Of a DNA stretch of 64,000 nt, positions 22,790-33,187 are shown one piece after another (the first letter of the stretch is position 1; each line of letters starts with the position of its first letter). The position numbers and the translations under genes were made by a program. The notes under the pieces were generated by a model. It was not told the origin of the DNA. It saw only the letters and a list, made by a program, of their open reading frames with translations, and searched no databases. Origin of the DNA: Diospyros lotus (lineage: Eukaryota > Streptophyta > Magnoliopsida > Ericales > Ebenaceae). The stretch is taken from the NCBI RefSeq assembly GCF_014633365.1, contig NC_068347.1:34824116-34888115 (forward strand), read 5' to 3'.

Positions 22790-23340
22790 TTATGGAACTC
22801 TAGCAATTTGGAGTCTCGTGATTCCATTCACCTTAAGTAGAAGCGCATGTAAGCAAGTGATTTGACCATCATCTTACACGAGTTCATTTGATTATTTTGG
22901 GGCTCAACCATTGTGTGCTAATAATTAATCTTTGTTTTTTTTTTTTTTTTTTTTTTTGGGGGGGGGGGGCATTAATTGTTTGGATTTCATTTACATCATG
23001 TGCATAAGCAAGATGGTTCATTCATGCATGTAAAGGGGATATCAACTCCATTTAATGGCCATTCAGGGTTAGTTATATGAAGCTTTTGTCTTTGGTAGAG
23101 ATAGTATACTTTATGATACCATCTAATAGTGTAATTTGTGAGCATTGTTATCTCAACAAATCTCTAAATCCACTCTCTACAACATTATCAAAAACAAAAT
23201 ATACACATCTTTTGAACTGAATAATCTCCTAACTAGTTAGTGAGTTCATTCTGTAACATTGCATGAATGATCTGAGAGTTTTTTATTTAGTCCTCAGTTG
23301 CAAACAAGATGGTTGTCAGTGAAAAAATCCATTTTGAGCT
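22790..23340 (-). other. 3' flank of NLR2
   Basis: From CAATTTGGAGTCTC onward this matches the NLR4 flank at 62310-62848, and from about 22990 it matches the other two NLR flanks as well. It contains an interruption of 23 T followed by 12 G at 22935-22969. Confidence 0.6.
22935..22969. repeat. T23-G12 homopolymer junction
   Basis: A run of 23 T (22935-22957) is followed directly by 12 G (22958-22969). The matching place in the NLR4 flank reads CTTTTTGTTGAGGGGGG. The exact length may be uncertain because such runs are error-prone in sequencing. Confidence 0.9.
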
Positions 23341-26133
23341 TCATTTACCCTTAAATTTTAGGTCACTTTCATAATTTTGGAATTCCCATAGAGCAGAGAG
23401 TTTGTAATTCAATCCTTGACGCTTGAAACCAAACTTAACAGTTGGTATATGCCCCACAATCCAATGATCTTGGCCTTTGTCTGGTAGCATTCTATTTATG
23501 AACTTTGTAGGCATCTGAAAAAAGAGAAGAGTTGTGAGTTTTCTAAGGTGACGGATCCCTGAAGGAACCTCTTGCAGTTGCTGACATGGCCCAATTAAAA
23601 GCTCTTCAAGAAAAGTCAATGCCCCTTCCTCTATTATCACTGAATGCAATCCCCTCTGAGAACTAAAATTTAGCCCCTTAAGTTTTGGAAACCATCCAGC
23701 CTTAAAAGACAGTTGCTCTCCATAACACACTTCATTGAGAGAGAGCATTAGTAGGTTAGGCAAAGCTTGAAGCTCGTGTAGTGGATCATCAACCAAACTT
23801 GACCAACGCAGATATAGATCTTGTAGATTTTGAAGTTGAGCAATCCAGCATGGCAGCTTTTTCAAACGTCCACCCAACCTGAGTTGCTCAAGAGATTCAG
23901 GTGGAGTAGAAACCAAATCCAAATCCAAAATCTCATGTTCACTTATAGCGCATAATGCCAAATGTTTAAGGTGTTTCATATTCTGAATGCCATTAAAAAG
24001 ATCTTGACAATTTTTTGTTTTCAATTTGCAGATGCCCAACTTCCTAAGCTTCTGTAAATTCTTAAGCTCTTTAAATAGGTTGGTTGCATCATGATTTGCC
24101 TCCACAAGCCATAGCTTCTGCAACTCCTCTAAACAACCAATCCCTCCTCGCATCTTTACCCCTTTTATGGAATCTAAACTTAAATTCCAAGAGTCATAGT
24201 TAAGTACCAAAAGATGCCTCAACTTATAGAGCCTGTTGATTTGAGAAGGTAATTCACGCACAAGACAATATTTCAAATCCAGAGTCTGCAAGTTGTAGAG
24301 CTTCCCAATTGATTTGGGAATCACCGTCACCTTTGTATGCCTTACACTCAGGTACCTCAAATGAAATAGATTTCCCACTTCTTTATGAATTTGAACCAAA
24401 TGAGCATCACTAAGATCTAGTGTTTTTAGAAGATTGAAATTTCTTGTCAGCATGCTCATCAGGCGTTTCTCTGGCAACTTAGCTTCTCGAAAAAGAAAAA
24501 TTGAACGAATCCAGGATATCTTAGCCCTTTCAAGAACATTGTCCAAATTATAATCCATATGTATTGACAATCTTCGAGTAATATCATTGAAACTCGAATT
24601 CTCTGCTCCTAAAACATGACAAAAGTTCAACTCCATAGACTTTGACAGGATGATCTCTCGCACCACATCATGCACCCTGCACTTTTTAACTCTCCCATTA
24701 GGTTTCTTACTTGACACTTGAACCAAGCTTCTAAGGATGAGCTCGGTCAGGTACTCTTTTGCAACTTCTTCTAAAGTTTTGCCTCTCTGTTCTTCAATGA
24801 AGCCCTCTGCTATCCACAACCGGATCAATCTTCCACAACTAATAGAGTAATCCTCAGGTATTATGCCAAAGTACAAGAAACAGGATCTGAGGTAGTAGGG
24901 CAAATCATGGTAACTAAGCAACACAATTTTTGAGATGCTTGCAAGGGCAGGTTTCATTTGTAACTCAGAGCCTAGGCTATTGTAGAACCTCTTCCATTCT
25001 GATGCAACCTTTGTTTTGATGGACAGAATACCACTTATTGCCACAATGGCAAGTGGCAATCCTTCACATTTTTGAACTATTCGAAGAGATATGTCCTTCA
25101 ATTCAGGGGGACAGCGACCTTCGAAGTCCCTTTGGAAGGCCTTCCTGCAGAAGAGGTCCCAAGCCTTCTCTTCGGGCAGGGGCTGAAGCCAGTGGATATG
25201 ATCCCATGGCGATTCTTTGCAGAAAACCGCAACCTCCTCACTGCGGGTGGTGATGATTACCCTGCCGCCTTTCCCATTTCTGGACAAAGCATGTTTGATG
25301 AATTCCCAAAAGCTTGTTGTCCATACATCATCAAAGACAATTAGATACCTGTTGTGAGTTAGAAATTCCCTCAGCTTGTGAAGGAGTGAATTCTGGCCCA
25401 TAACATCAATTTCTGGAGGTGTAGTAGACTCCCTTAATTCGGATTGGTAAAACTGTTTCAGCATTGTTCCGAGTATCTCCTCCCACTTGTATGATCTAGA
25501 GACAGGGACCCAAGCACAGCAATCAAAGTGTCCGGCCACGGTTTGCTTTCCATAGACCTTGCTAGCAAGGGTGGTCTTGCCCACTCCAGGCATCCCCACT
25601 ACCGAAATCACCACTCTCTTCGACTCTTTGGATATCAATTGCCCGGTCAATGCATCTCTGCTGGATTCAATTCCCACGAGTTCATCTTCCTCGACGAAGA
25701 GGGAAGCCACTCGAGGATCATGCCACGGCCGTTCAATTCTCTTGCTCCCTGATCCCTGCATCACACTGAATCCATACCTGTCAGCCCTCTCCTTGATCTC
25801 ACCAATAGTCTGTTTGATGTCTTGAATCTGAGAGGCTATGTTTACTCTGCGGAATAAACTGCCGAAACCACGCCTTCTTCCTCGATCAAGCAAGTATTCA
25901 TCGATCACATCCTCGATTCGGTACGCCACTTCTCGGACCTGCTTCACCCAAATCATGGCGATTTCATCTCCGGTTTCTGCCCTAAGATCGACGTCTTTTA
26001 GGAAAGACTTTATGCTCTCCAATTCAGCTTTGATGGTCGCAACATCTCGGCGGACATTGCTCAAAAGCTTCACTTCATTGATTATCAGTGGTGCCAAAGT
26101 CAGGATGACGGAGTCTACCACGCAGTACGCCAT
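23341..26133 (-). CDS. NLR2: RPM1-like CC-NB-ARC-LRR immune receptor
   Basis: Predicted 930-residue NLR receptor and the best-preserved copy in the window. Motifs in order: EDVID (74-78), P-loop GMPGVGKTT (180-188), kinase-2 LIVFDDVW (264-271), RNBS-B ITTR (about 294-297), GLPLAI (348-353), RNBS-D CFLYFGIIPEDY (418-429), VHD (487-489), then leucine-rich repeats from about 550 to the C-terminus. The start at 26133 is the only ATG in the expected place and no in-frame extension is plausible. It is one uninterrupted frame with no visible intron. It differs from NLR1 by an eight-residue segment between RNBS-A and kinase-2 and by many substitutions in the LRR, where recognition differences are expected. 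Part of its NB-ARC coding sequence is almost identical to NLR3, suggesting recent gene conversion. Such proteins act in the cytosol or at the plasma membrane; the pathogen signal is unknown. Confidence 0.94.
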   Translation of the reverse strand: MAYCVVDSVILTLAPLIINEVKLLSNVRRDVATIKAELESIKSFLKDVDLRAETGDEIAMIWVKQVREVAYRIEDVIDEYLLDRGRRRGFGSLFRRVNIASQIQDIKQTIGEIKERADRYGFSVMQGSGSKRIERPWHDPRVASLFVEEDELVGIESSRDALTGQLISKESKRVVISVVGMPGVGKTTLASKVYGKQTVAGHFDCCAWVPVSRSYKWEEILGTMLKQFYQSELRESTTPPEIDVMGQNSLLHKLREFLTHNRYLIVFDDVWTTSFWEFIKHALSRNGKGGRVIITTRSEEVAVFCKESPWDHIHWLQPLPEEKAWDLFCRKAFQRDFEGRCPPELKDISLRIVQKCEGLPLAIVAISGILSIKTKVASEWKRFYNSLGSELQMKPALASISKIVLLSYHDLPYYLRSCFLYFGIIPEDYSISCGRLIRLWIAEGFIEEQRGKTLEEVAKEYLTELILRSLVQVSSKKPNGRVKKCRVHDVVREIILSKSMELNFCHVLGAENSSFNDITRRLSIHMDYNLDNVLERAKISWIRSIFLFREAKLPEKRLMSMLTRNFNLLKTLDLSDAHLVQIHKEVGNLFHLRYLSVRHTKVTVIPKSIGKLYNLQTLDLKYCLVRELPSQINRLYKLRHLLVLNYDSWNLSLDSIKGVKMRGGIGCLEELQKLWLVEANHDATNLFKELKNLQKLRKLGICKLKTKNCQDLFNGIQNMKHLKHLALCAISEHEILDLDLVSTPPESLEQLRLGGRLKKLPCWIAQLQNLQDLYLRWSSLVDDPLHELQALPNLLMLSLNEVCYGEQLSFKAGWFPKLKGLNFSSQRGLHSVIIEEGALTFLEELLIGPCQQLQEVPSGIRHLRKLTTLLFFQMPTKFINRMLPDKGQDHWIVGHIPTVKFGFKRQGLNYKLSALWEFQNYESDLKFKGK

Positions 26134-26640
26134 TACTCTGGAGAAATCTAGTTATTCTTTCTTCTCCTCAATTAAGCTATGGCGTAGCTGAATCGACCTA
26201 CTTTCCTTGACATGTGAAAGTAGGTCTTTCCTTGACTTCTCAAAGTAAAGCGCAGACCCCAAGCGGTGACTGCAGGCTTGAGAGTTGAATGCAGTCGTAG
26301 TCATTACTAGTCGGCACGCCGCCTGCTTTCCTTGACTTGACGGAGTCTCCTCCTCTCTCTTTCCCGTGTTTGAATGGAAATCAATCTCCTGGTAGTGGCT
26401 GAATTTGACGAATCGCAGCTCACTTTATTTTTTTGTATTTTCTGAAAGCTCGGTAGACTTTCTCGTCCCAAAATTGAACTCTTCGGTTCGATATGTTTCT
26501 CATTCTTGTAATTGTAGTTATAATAATACTGCTATTGCATATATATATATATATAGGTTTGTCAGATTCACTTGACTTGATGGTTGCTGACTGAGTGCAT
26601 ACTTTACTAGATAAGCTACTTAATGGGAGAAACTTGTCCA
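26134..26640 (-). promoter_or_regulatory. NLR2 5' flank
   Basis: The first 200 bases match the NLR3 5' flank at 38016-38290, including GAATCGACCTACTTTCCTTG and AAAG(C/G)CGCAGACCCC-type stretches. From about 26360 (TGAATGGAAATC) it matches 61525-61780, where it follows a possible FRF first exon. So this interval joins an NLR promoter side to FRF intron-like sequence. I could not identify a confident TATA box. Confidence 0.5.
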
Positions 26641-27479
26641 TTTAAGATCAATTGGGGAGAATTCACATTTATGGTTGATTTCTAAAAAACTTGTCTATTT
26701 ATATTTACATTAAATTTTTGCATCAGAATGTGACGCCATTTATGGGAGAATTCACATTTATGGGTTAAAATATTTGCATCTCCATCTCTGTGTATAACAT
26801 TAAATTTGACGCCATTTTAGTATTAACAGTAGTTTACATCAAATTTTTGTTGACTCCTCGACACAAAATTAGTGTAAAAGACATCTTTAAAGAATATTTT
26901 ATAAAAAAATTATTTAATTAATATTAATTATTTTATTTAACTTAAAATATTATTATTAAAATAATTAGTCACATTTTATAAAAAAATTAATAATTACTCA
27001 TAATTTTTTAAAATTTTTTACAAAATATTTTATTCTAATTAATTTTCCAACTAATTTTTTAATTAATTATTTTCACCTACCTTTTATCAAACTAATTTTT
27101 TATCCATCTCATTTTTTCAACTAATATTTTAAATCAAACTAACTATTTTTCCCATAAATATTTTTTCACCTAATATTTCAACTAATTTTGTAACGACCCA
27201 TTATTGGGTTTAGAATTTTAGAATGATATATTAACTTATTTTAGTTATTATATAAGTTGAGCAAATTTGATTCTTAATGTTGAAATAGATCTATGGGCTT
27301 GTATATATGGGTTTAAATTAAATGGATGGGATAATGAGTTGGGCTTCAATTTATTTAAGACAAATGGGCTAAGAGTTGGGCTTGGGCCTTTAAGGAAATA
27401 GAAGATGGGCCATTTATTTGGGCTTAAGCCCAAAAAAAAAAAAAAAAAAAACATCCACCATCTACGCATCATTACTTCC

Positions 27480-27740
27480 CAACCCCCATTTCTTTTTCTT
27501 CTTTCACCTTTTCTTTCACTTCTTCTTTATTGTTTTTCACTCCCTCTTTTACTTCTCCTTTCTTCTTTCACTCCTCCTTTTACTTCTTCTTTTTCCTTTT
27601 ACTCCTACTTTCTTCTTTCACTTCTTTTTTTACACCTTCTTTTTCTTTCTCTTTATCTCCTTTTCTTCTTCTCCCTCCCGACTTCTTCTTCTTCTTCTTA
27701 TTCTATTCTTCTTCTTCTTCTTCTTCTTCTTCTTCTTCCT
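27480..27740. repeat. Pyrimidine-rich tract with CTT microsatellite
   Basis: C/T-only sequence dominates, ending in a run of about ten to fifteen CTT units near 27707-27738. It lies near the start of the solo LTR. Long serine/phenylalanine/leucine frames across it are artefacts of base composition. Confidence 0.85.
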
Positions 27741-28181
27741 CATCTAATACGCATTCTTTTTCTTCTCTACTGCTTCTATTCTGTTAAATTTTCTGTGGCA
27801 ATTGGAGCTTCTGTGCGAGTGCTTCATCTTGATTTATTCATCCTCAGGCAAGTATCCTTTCTTCTTCTTCTTTTATTTTTCTCCCCTTCCATGTGTAGCA
27901 TCTCTATTAAATTTTTTCTATCTACATAGTATAAAATTCCTAAATATTGTGAGTCTATTTGATGTCTCAAAAGGGATTTGATTCACCCCAATATTATTCT
28001 GTGAATGGCATTTTTCACCTCCATTATGATGGGAGTTTGTTCACCTTCATTGCTCATTGTAGTGTATTTATTGGTATATCTTATATGTGAATGATGTCTG
28101 GATAATTAATGTCTATACCCGAATGTTCCATGAAATTGTGGAAAAATATCAAGTTAATGTGTGAAAAAATTCGGATGCTAC

Positions 28182-28510
28182 AGTACCATATAGTACCTAT
28201 ACAGTATCTCAATACAGTACCTATACAGTATCTCAATATAGTACCTATACAGTATCTTGATACAGTACCTATACAGTATCTCAATACAGTACCATACAGT
28301 ACCTATATAGTATCTCAATACAGTATCTCGATACAGTACCATACAGTACCTATACAGTATCTCGATACAGTACGATACAGTACCTATACAGTATCTCGAT
28401 ACAGTACCATACAGTACCTCGCTATAGTATGATACCGTATTCGTACAGTATACATACAGTATCTTGCTACAGTACCATACCGTATCCGTATAGTACCCCG
28501 CTACAGTACC
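28182..28510. repeat. CAGTATCTCGATACAGTACC minisatellite
   Basis: Alternating units of CAGTATCTCGATACAGTACC and CATACAGTACCTATA repeat for more than 300 bases, degenerating toward the right. The unit core TATCTCGATA is nearly palindromic, so both strands give tyrosine/isoleucine-rich frames. It lies inside the solo LTR. Confidence 0.9.
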
Positions 28511-30234
28511 CATCCGAAAATTTTTATTAATATTAATTAAACATTTACTTAATGTATTAGAGCGATTGTATGGTGGAAAAATAACAATTTTTGTCATAAC
28601 ATTCTTCAATGGTATTAAATGTATATTGAGAACGAGAATTTAAATTTTACATTGCTAGTAAATGCATACATGATGCATACATGTACATGATGCTCATATA
28701 TATATGTTCTTAGCGCACTTATTATTTTGCGCGGAAATAAAGGGTACCCTAGGAGCGCCTGACGCGGGACGAGGTGGCCATAGCCCGGCAGGTTGTGCTC
28801 GATACGTTATGTGTTGATTTACTGATATGATGATTAACGCATATTTTGCATCGTGGCTTATGAGCCTATGGGATTTATACTTATGATGTATGCACTTGTA
28901 TGATTATACATGAACAAAAATTTGAAATTTATAATTCTATGAGATATGATTTCCGACTCATATAATTGAATATTGATATGAAGTCGTTGTACACTCCTCT
29001 CGGTGTCATCATGATTTCTCTTTCTTCATACTGCTCCTTTGTACTAGAACTTGCTGAGCCTTGTGGCTCACTTGATCTTCTTATGCCATTCCAGGTAAAG
29101 GTAAAGCAGTCATTAAGGGCGAGTCCAGTGGGACTACAACCCAAGGGTAGTGGTGTACAGAGGCACTCAACTCGGAGATCCTAGTTGCGTTTTGGTGAGG
29201 TAGATTGATGAGATTTTAAATTGTTGTTTTACATTAGAGCCTCATATTCGGTTTGTATGGCCTAAGAGCCTAGATGTATCAACATTGGTTTGTAACGAAA
29301 GTTATTGATATTCCGCTGCGTGAAAATAGATAAATGTGTGTGTTTATTATGAGGTATTGTTCTATATCATCCTTGTGATGACCTCCTTTCGAATGTCCTA
29401 TGCTAGCGGGCACATTCGGGAGTGGGCCCTTACAAATTTTCTCACCTTCTTTTATCAACATATTTTTTCCTTACTTATTTCACAACTAACTTTGCCCCAT
29501 AAATGAATTTGTGAAAAAGGCCCCTGAGCAACAATTTCAAGGATAAAGTGAATCATCAAATTCATTTATCCAATATTTTGGTAGTTATGGAGAAAGTAGA
29601 GATGATCTTCCAAATTTTTAAATGGTAGTTTAGAATTAAGTATAGAAAGTATTTTATTTTTAAGTCATGTTATTTTTTTTATTTTAAACTTTTTTTTATT
29701 TTCATCATGTATTTTTAATTTAAGTTAATAAAAATATTATTACTTTTTATTAAATTATTGAGTTTTTCCATTAAGAATATTATCTTTCTATCAAGTAATT
29801 ATTGAAATAATTTTTTTTATATACATAAACAAAATTAGTTCATTTTATATTAACATTGTATTTATAATATATATTAAATATTTTAAAATATTTCAATATT
29901 ATACTCATTTTAAAGATTTTAATAAAATATTTTCATCGATATATATTTTTTATAATAATTTAATTTATATTTTTAATTATTAATTAAAATATATAAATAT
30001 AATAAAAGTAATAAAGAAAATAAATTGAATAATTTGTTTTGAAGTTATAGAAAGAGAGATAAAATTAAAAATAACATCAAAAACAAATTTGATATTTGGT
30101 GTTATATTATTCACTCAAGACCAAATTTGGTGATTAAAATTTATACCTAAAACCAAATTAATATACTCATTAAAGTGTATTTTGACACCGAATTAATGTT
30201 GGGCGCTAATTTAGTGTTCTGTTGGAGATGTTCT

Positions 30235-30520
30235 AAGAGTTGTGTAAATCTTGAGGCCACGGGTAATATATTTAGTCAATTGGTGAGTGGGCCTTGTGCT
30301 CTTTTTTCTTTTTCCCTTGCAGTTCTTTTGGTTGAATTTCTTGGATGGGAGAGCAGGAGCTAGAAAATTTCTTGGATGGTAAACTTTAGATGCATTGGGA
30401 ATAAACTGCAATGAAATTGCAGACAACACAAAATAAGTATTTCTAATCATCTAACTTGAATTCTTGAGGCAACTCCTTTGCATCAGCTAGCTTGTACTTT
30501 CATTCTCTTCCCCATAATTT
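30235..30520 (+). repeat. Cluster-unit flank, copy 2
   Basis: Second copy of the block at 1-330. It carries GGGTAATATATTTAGTCAAT, the pyrimidine tract ending TTGCAG and the ATGAAATTGCAGACAACAC stretch. It lies just upstream of the FRF-like pseudogene on the same strand and is probably intron sequence of that gene. Confidence 0.7.
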
Positions 30521-30922
30521 AACTGAGGTTGGGACTCGTAATTTGACAATGATCATAATTTTGAATTTGATTGTAATTATGATGTTGTCAAATTCAATTT
30601 TATGTAAAATTTATCGTATTTAAATGAATATTCTCATTAATCATCTTTTAATCATGATATATTTTTCTGTGTACATTTATAGATGATTTTAAGTCTATAA
30701 ATAAGTGTCTAATGCTTTGGAATTAGTTGCACCTAAATCATTTTTGCATTACCAATATTTGATTAGTGATATTTTGTTCTTTTTACTTGTATTTTTCCCA
30801 ATTTGAGTGTTTCACATAAATCTTGTATTCGTTTGTAGTGGATTGGTTTAATTGTGGTTTATTGTTGATCCAATTTCTTAACATAATCCTTGTAATGCTT
30901 TCTACAGGGAGTTAGCAGCTTA

Positions 30923-32357
30923 ATGGTGGGCACCTCTGGCGGATATGATTCTTTTGAAACTGACCAGGGTTATGATGACGGAACTTCTGAGAACTTTAGT
31001 GGGCAAGAAGCCAGAGGGGATGAACTATTGCATGATTGTGATTCAAATGGTGCGCTTAATGACAATTTAAGCTTCACAGAGCCACTGCTTAATGACTTGA
31101 ATGTGGGTCATTTTGAACCATTTGTTGGCATGAGTTTTTCATCTTTAGATGCTGCCAGAGATTTCTATTATGAATATGCCAAGCGTACAGGTTTCATCAT
31201 ACGGACAAAGAATGTCATATGGCTATCATTGGTCGGGACTTTGTGTGTTCAAGAGAAGGATTTCGTGCAGCAAAACATGTGCTTAGAAAAGACAGGGTTC
31301 TTTCACCAAGGCCAATTACAGGAGAAGGGTGCAAGACTATGACAAGGCTAGCAGTCAAAGATGGAAGTAAATGGGTAGTCACAAAGTTTGTACAGGAGCA
31401 CACTCATAAGATAATGCCTAGCCGTAAATTTCCTGGGGAACTGCCAATAGTTAATATACTCAGTGAGGTATGTGTGAACTTAACATTGAACACTCTAGAT
31501 CTGTTTGTTCTTTAGTTAGGCTTTTGAATTTGAGATAGAAACTGCAGAAGACTTGTGTTTTTTATGGGTTTTTGTCATCTAATTGTGGCCCTTGTTATGG
31601 TATCATGTTATGCAAAGAGTGACCCATTTTGCTTATAGTTGTGAGCTTCTTGTGAATCTGCCTTTTGTGCTCTGGATTCAAGCTTAAGATAGTTTCTTTT
31701 TGAGCATTTTAAGTACAAGAAAACAATGCAAGATCACTTGGGCTCCAGCAGTGACGATTTAGGCTCAATAGATTGTATTAATCATGATCATCGATCTGGA
31801 TATACAGTGGAATATCAAGAAAACCTGAACTTCCAAGTATAGTATTTTCTGAATTAGGCCTTTGTTGATCCTTGAGAAATTTGTGGGTTATCCATTTTTG
31901 CTCCGAACTGTATATAGATGGTCTAGGTTTTGGCTTAATCTGCCCATCATAATTGGGCGATTGCTCTAGAATTTACTCAGCAAGAAAAAAAAAAAAAGTT
32001 GAATACGGTGCTTATTGCTTTTTCATGTAAATGTTTCTTGTTATATCAAGATTCAAGAACAAGAAAGGTCTAGAGTATGTCTCTTGCATTATGACGATGC
32101 TCCTAGTTATACTTCCTCTACATTTTCAGCTTAACTCTTACTTGTAGCAGCTGACTTGTAATCTTTTTGCAGGAAGAGAAGGATAAGAAGATAAGGAACT
32201 TTATGATAAATTACAGCATGAAACAGAAAGATCTACATCACTCCAGCAACAGTTAAATGGGATGCTTAAAGGTCTCGAGGAACATGCAAAATTCATGACT
32301 ATTCAAGTTGAAGATATAATAAAAATTATGAAGGAACTTGAATTTGAGGATGGCTAG
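30923..32357 (+). pseudogene. FRF-like short FAR1-domain gene, two exons, frameshifted
   Basis: Exon 1 (30923-31467) begins ATGGTGGGC just after an acceptor-like CTACAG and encodes an acidic leader, then FAR1-domain segments: ARDFYYEYAKRTGF and, in a shifted frame, GRDFVCSREGFRAAKHV and WVVTKFVQEHTH. It ends in GAG at a GTATGT donor. Exon 2 (32173-32357) follows a TTGCAG acceptor and encodes a charged helical tail with KIMKELE before the stop. Joining them in phase 0 gives a FAR1 DNA-binding domain plus short tail, the layout of FRF-type proteins that lack the MULE transposase and SWIM domains. Two lesions break it: a change near 31208-31218 (21 bases lost, five gained relative to the 8.7 kb fragment) and one base lost near the start of exon 2. 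Intact relatives are transcription-related nuclear proteins. This copy cannot make the full protein. Confidence 0.78.
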
Positions 32358-32367
32358 TATCTGAATT

Positions 32368-32700
32368 CACTACAACAAAAAAAACATTTGTTGGGACAAT
32401 CTTTTTAGGATATTTTTTTTAAAAGTGTCTTATAAAATATTATTTTAAGGTACAATTTAAAAAATATCCAAATAAAATAATTCTAATGAGACACAGCAAT
32501 AAAATGTTTTAATAGTAAAATGTAATAGGGTAGAATTTCTGAAGTGTTCTAATAAAATTATTTCAATAAGATACAATATAAGTAAAATTGAATAAGATAA
32601 ATTTTTTGAAGTGATTCAATAAAATAATTCTAATAAAACAGTAATAGAGTGACCTCATAGAAAAATAGGTTAGAATATTTGAAGTATCTTGTTAGCACAA
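32368..32700 (+). mobile_element. CACTA-like terminus
   Basis: The sequence CACTACAACAAAAAAAAC is the typical end of En/Spm CACTA elements. It is followed by repeated subterminal phrases of the GAAGTGTTCTAATAAAA kind at about 32422, 32541, 32606 and 32680. The opposite terminus was not found. It lies 10 bases past the stop of the FRF-like gene. Confidence 0.5.
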
Positions 32701-33187
32701 AACTTTAGACTCAATAATTATATTTTTAAATTAAATATTAATTTGATGTAATAATTTAAATTATTTTATTATCATATTTTATATTATTATCATAAATTAG
32801 TGTTTAAATTATTTAGTAATTTTGATAATTTAAATTATTTGATCAGTTATCGTAATCTTCAATTATTTTATTTTTATCACTCAAATAATTATTAATATTA
32901 TTTTTATAAATTATTTTATTTTTTATTTAATAATTAAATATTTCAAAAAATAAAAAAAAAATCAAAATAATGACGGCAAATGCCTCTTTTCCTTGGCCAA
33001 ATCCCCAAACCCTCATTGACTTCATCTCCCTTTGGCATATTCTTGCCTTTGTCATCTCCAAGCCATTATCGTTGCTTGTCAATTGCCGTTAACAGAAATG
33101 CATTGTTCTGTTTAGATATGCACTACTTTTCAATCTATTTTTTTGATCTAAAAATTCTTTTGTTTGTCTTTCTTTTCTTCTAATTCT

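Larger units (their letters stand above)
27189..29434 (+). mobile_element. Solo LTR with exact 5-bp target duplication
   Basis: The LTR begins TGTAACGACCC and ends GGGCCCTTACA, 2246 bases. AATTT flanks both ends exactly (27184-27188 and 29435-29439). Its size equals the chromovirus LTRs at 46951 and 54056, and it shares the ACTTGCTGAG(C/T)CTTG motif and the following CCATTCCAGGTAA motif with them, but it is from another subfamily. It contains a 19-base A run, a CTT microsatellite and a CAGTATC-type minisatellite. There is no internal region, so it arose by LTR-LTR recombination. Confidence 0.92.
26776..30233. mobile_element. GCATCTCCAAC-type MITE, split by a solo LTR
   Basis: The left end has GCATCTCCATCTC (in the 38 kb copy CTCCAACAGCATCTC) and the right end has CTGTTGGAGATGTTC, an inverted pair typical of a common plant MITE class. 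The related unit at 61980-62010 reads TTTGCATCTCGAGGTCTAAG with no insert, giving an approximate empty site. The solo LTR (27189-29434) is inserted inside it; without it the element is about 1.2 kb. It has AT-rich, noncoding content. Confidence 0.65.

Noticed and set aside
25559..26191. Plus-strand frames opposite the NLR genes (also at 4187-4924, 37410-38076 and 3784-3996)
   Set aside because: They are antisense shadows of NLR coding sequence, repeated wherever the NLR is repeated.
27405..27929. Serine/phenylalanine/leucine-rich frames in three phases
   Set aside because: They follow from the CTT and C/T tract in the solo LTR; three overlapping frames of the same composition show that none is a gene.
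28081..28609. Tyrosine/isoleucine-rich repeat proteins on both strands, and a CRISPR-like look
   Set aside because: The minisatellite is nearly palindromic, so it reads open on both strands. Spacers are not unique, so it is not a CRISPR array, and the window is plant DNA.
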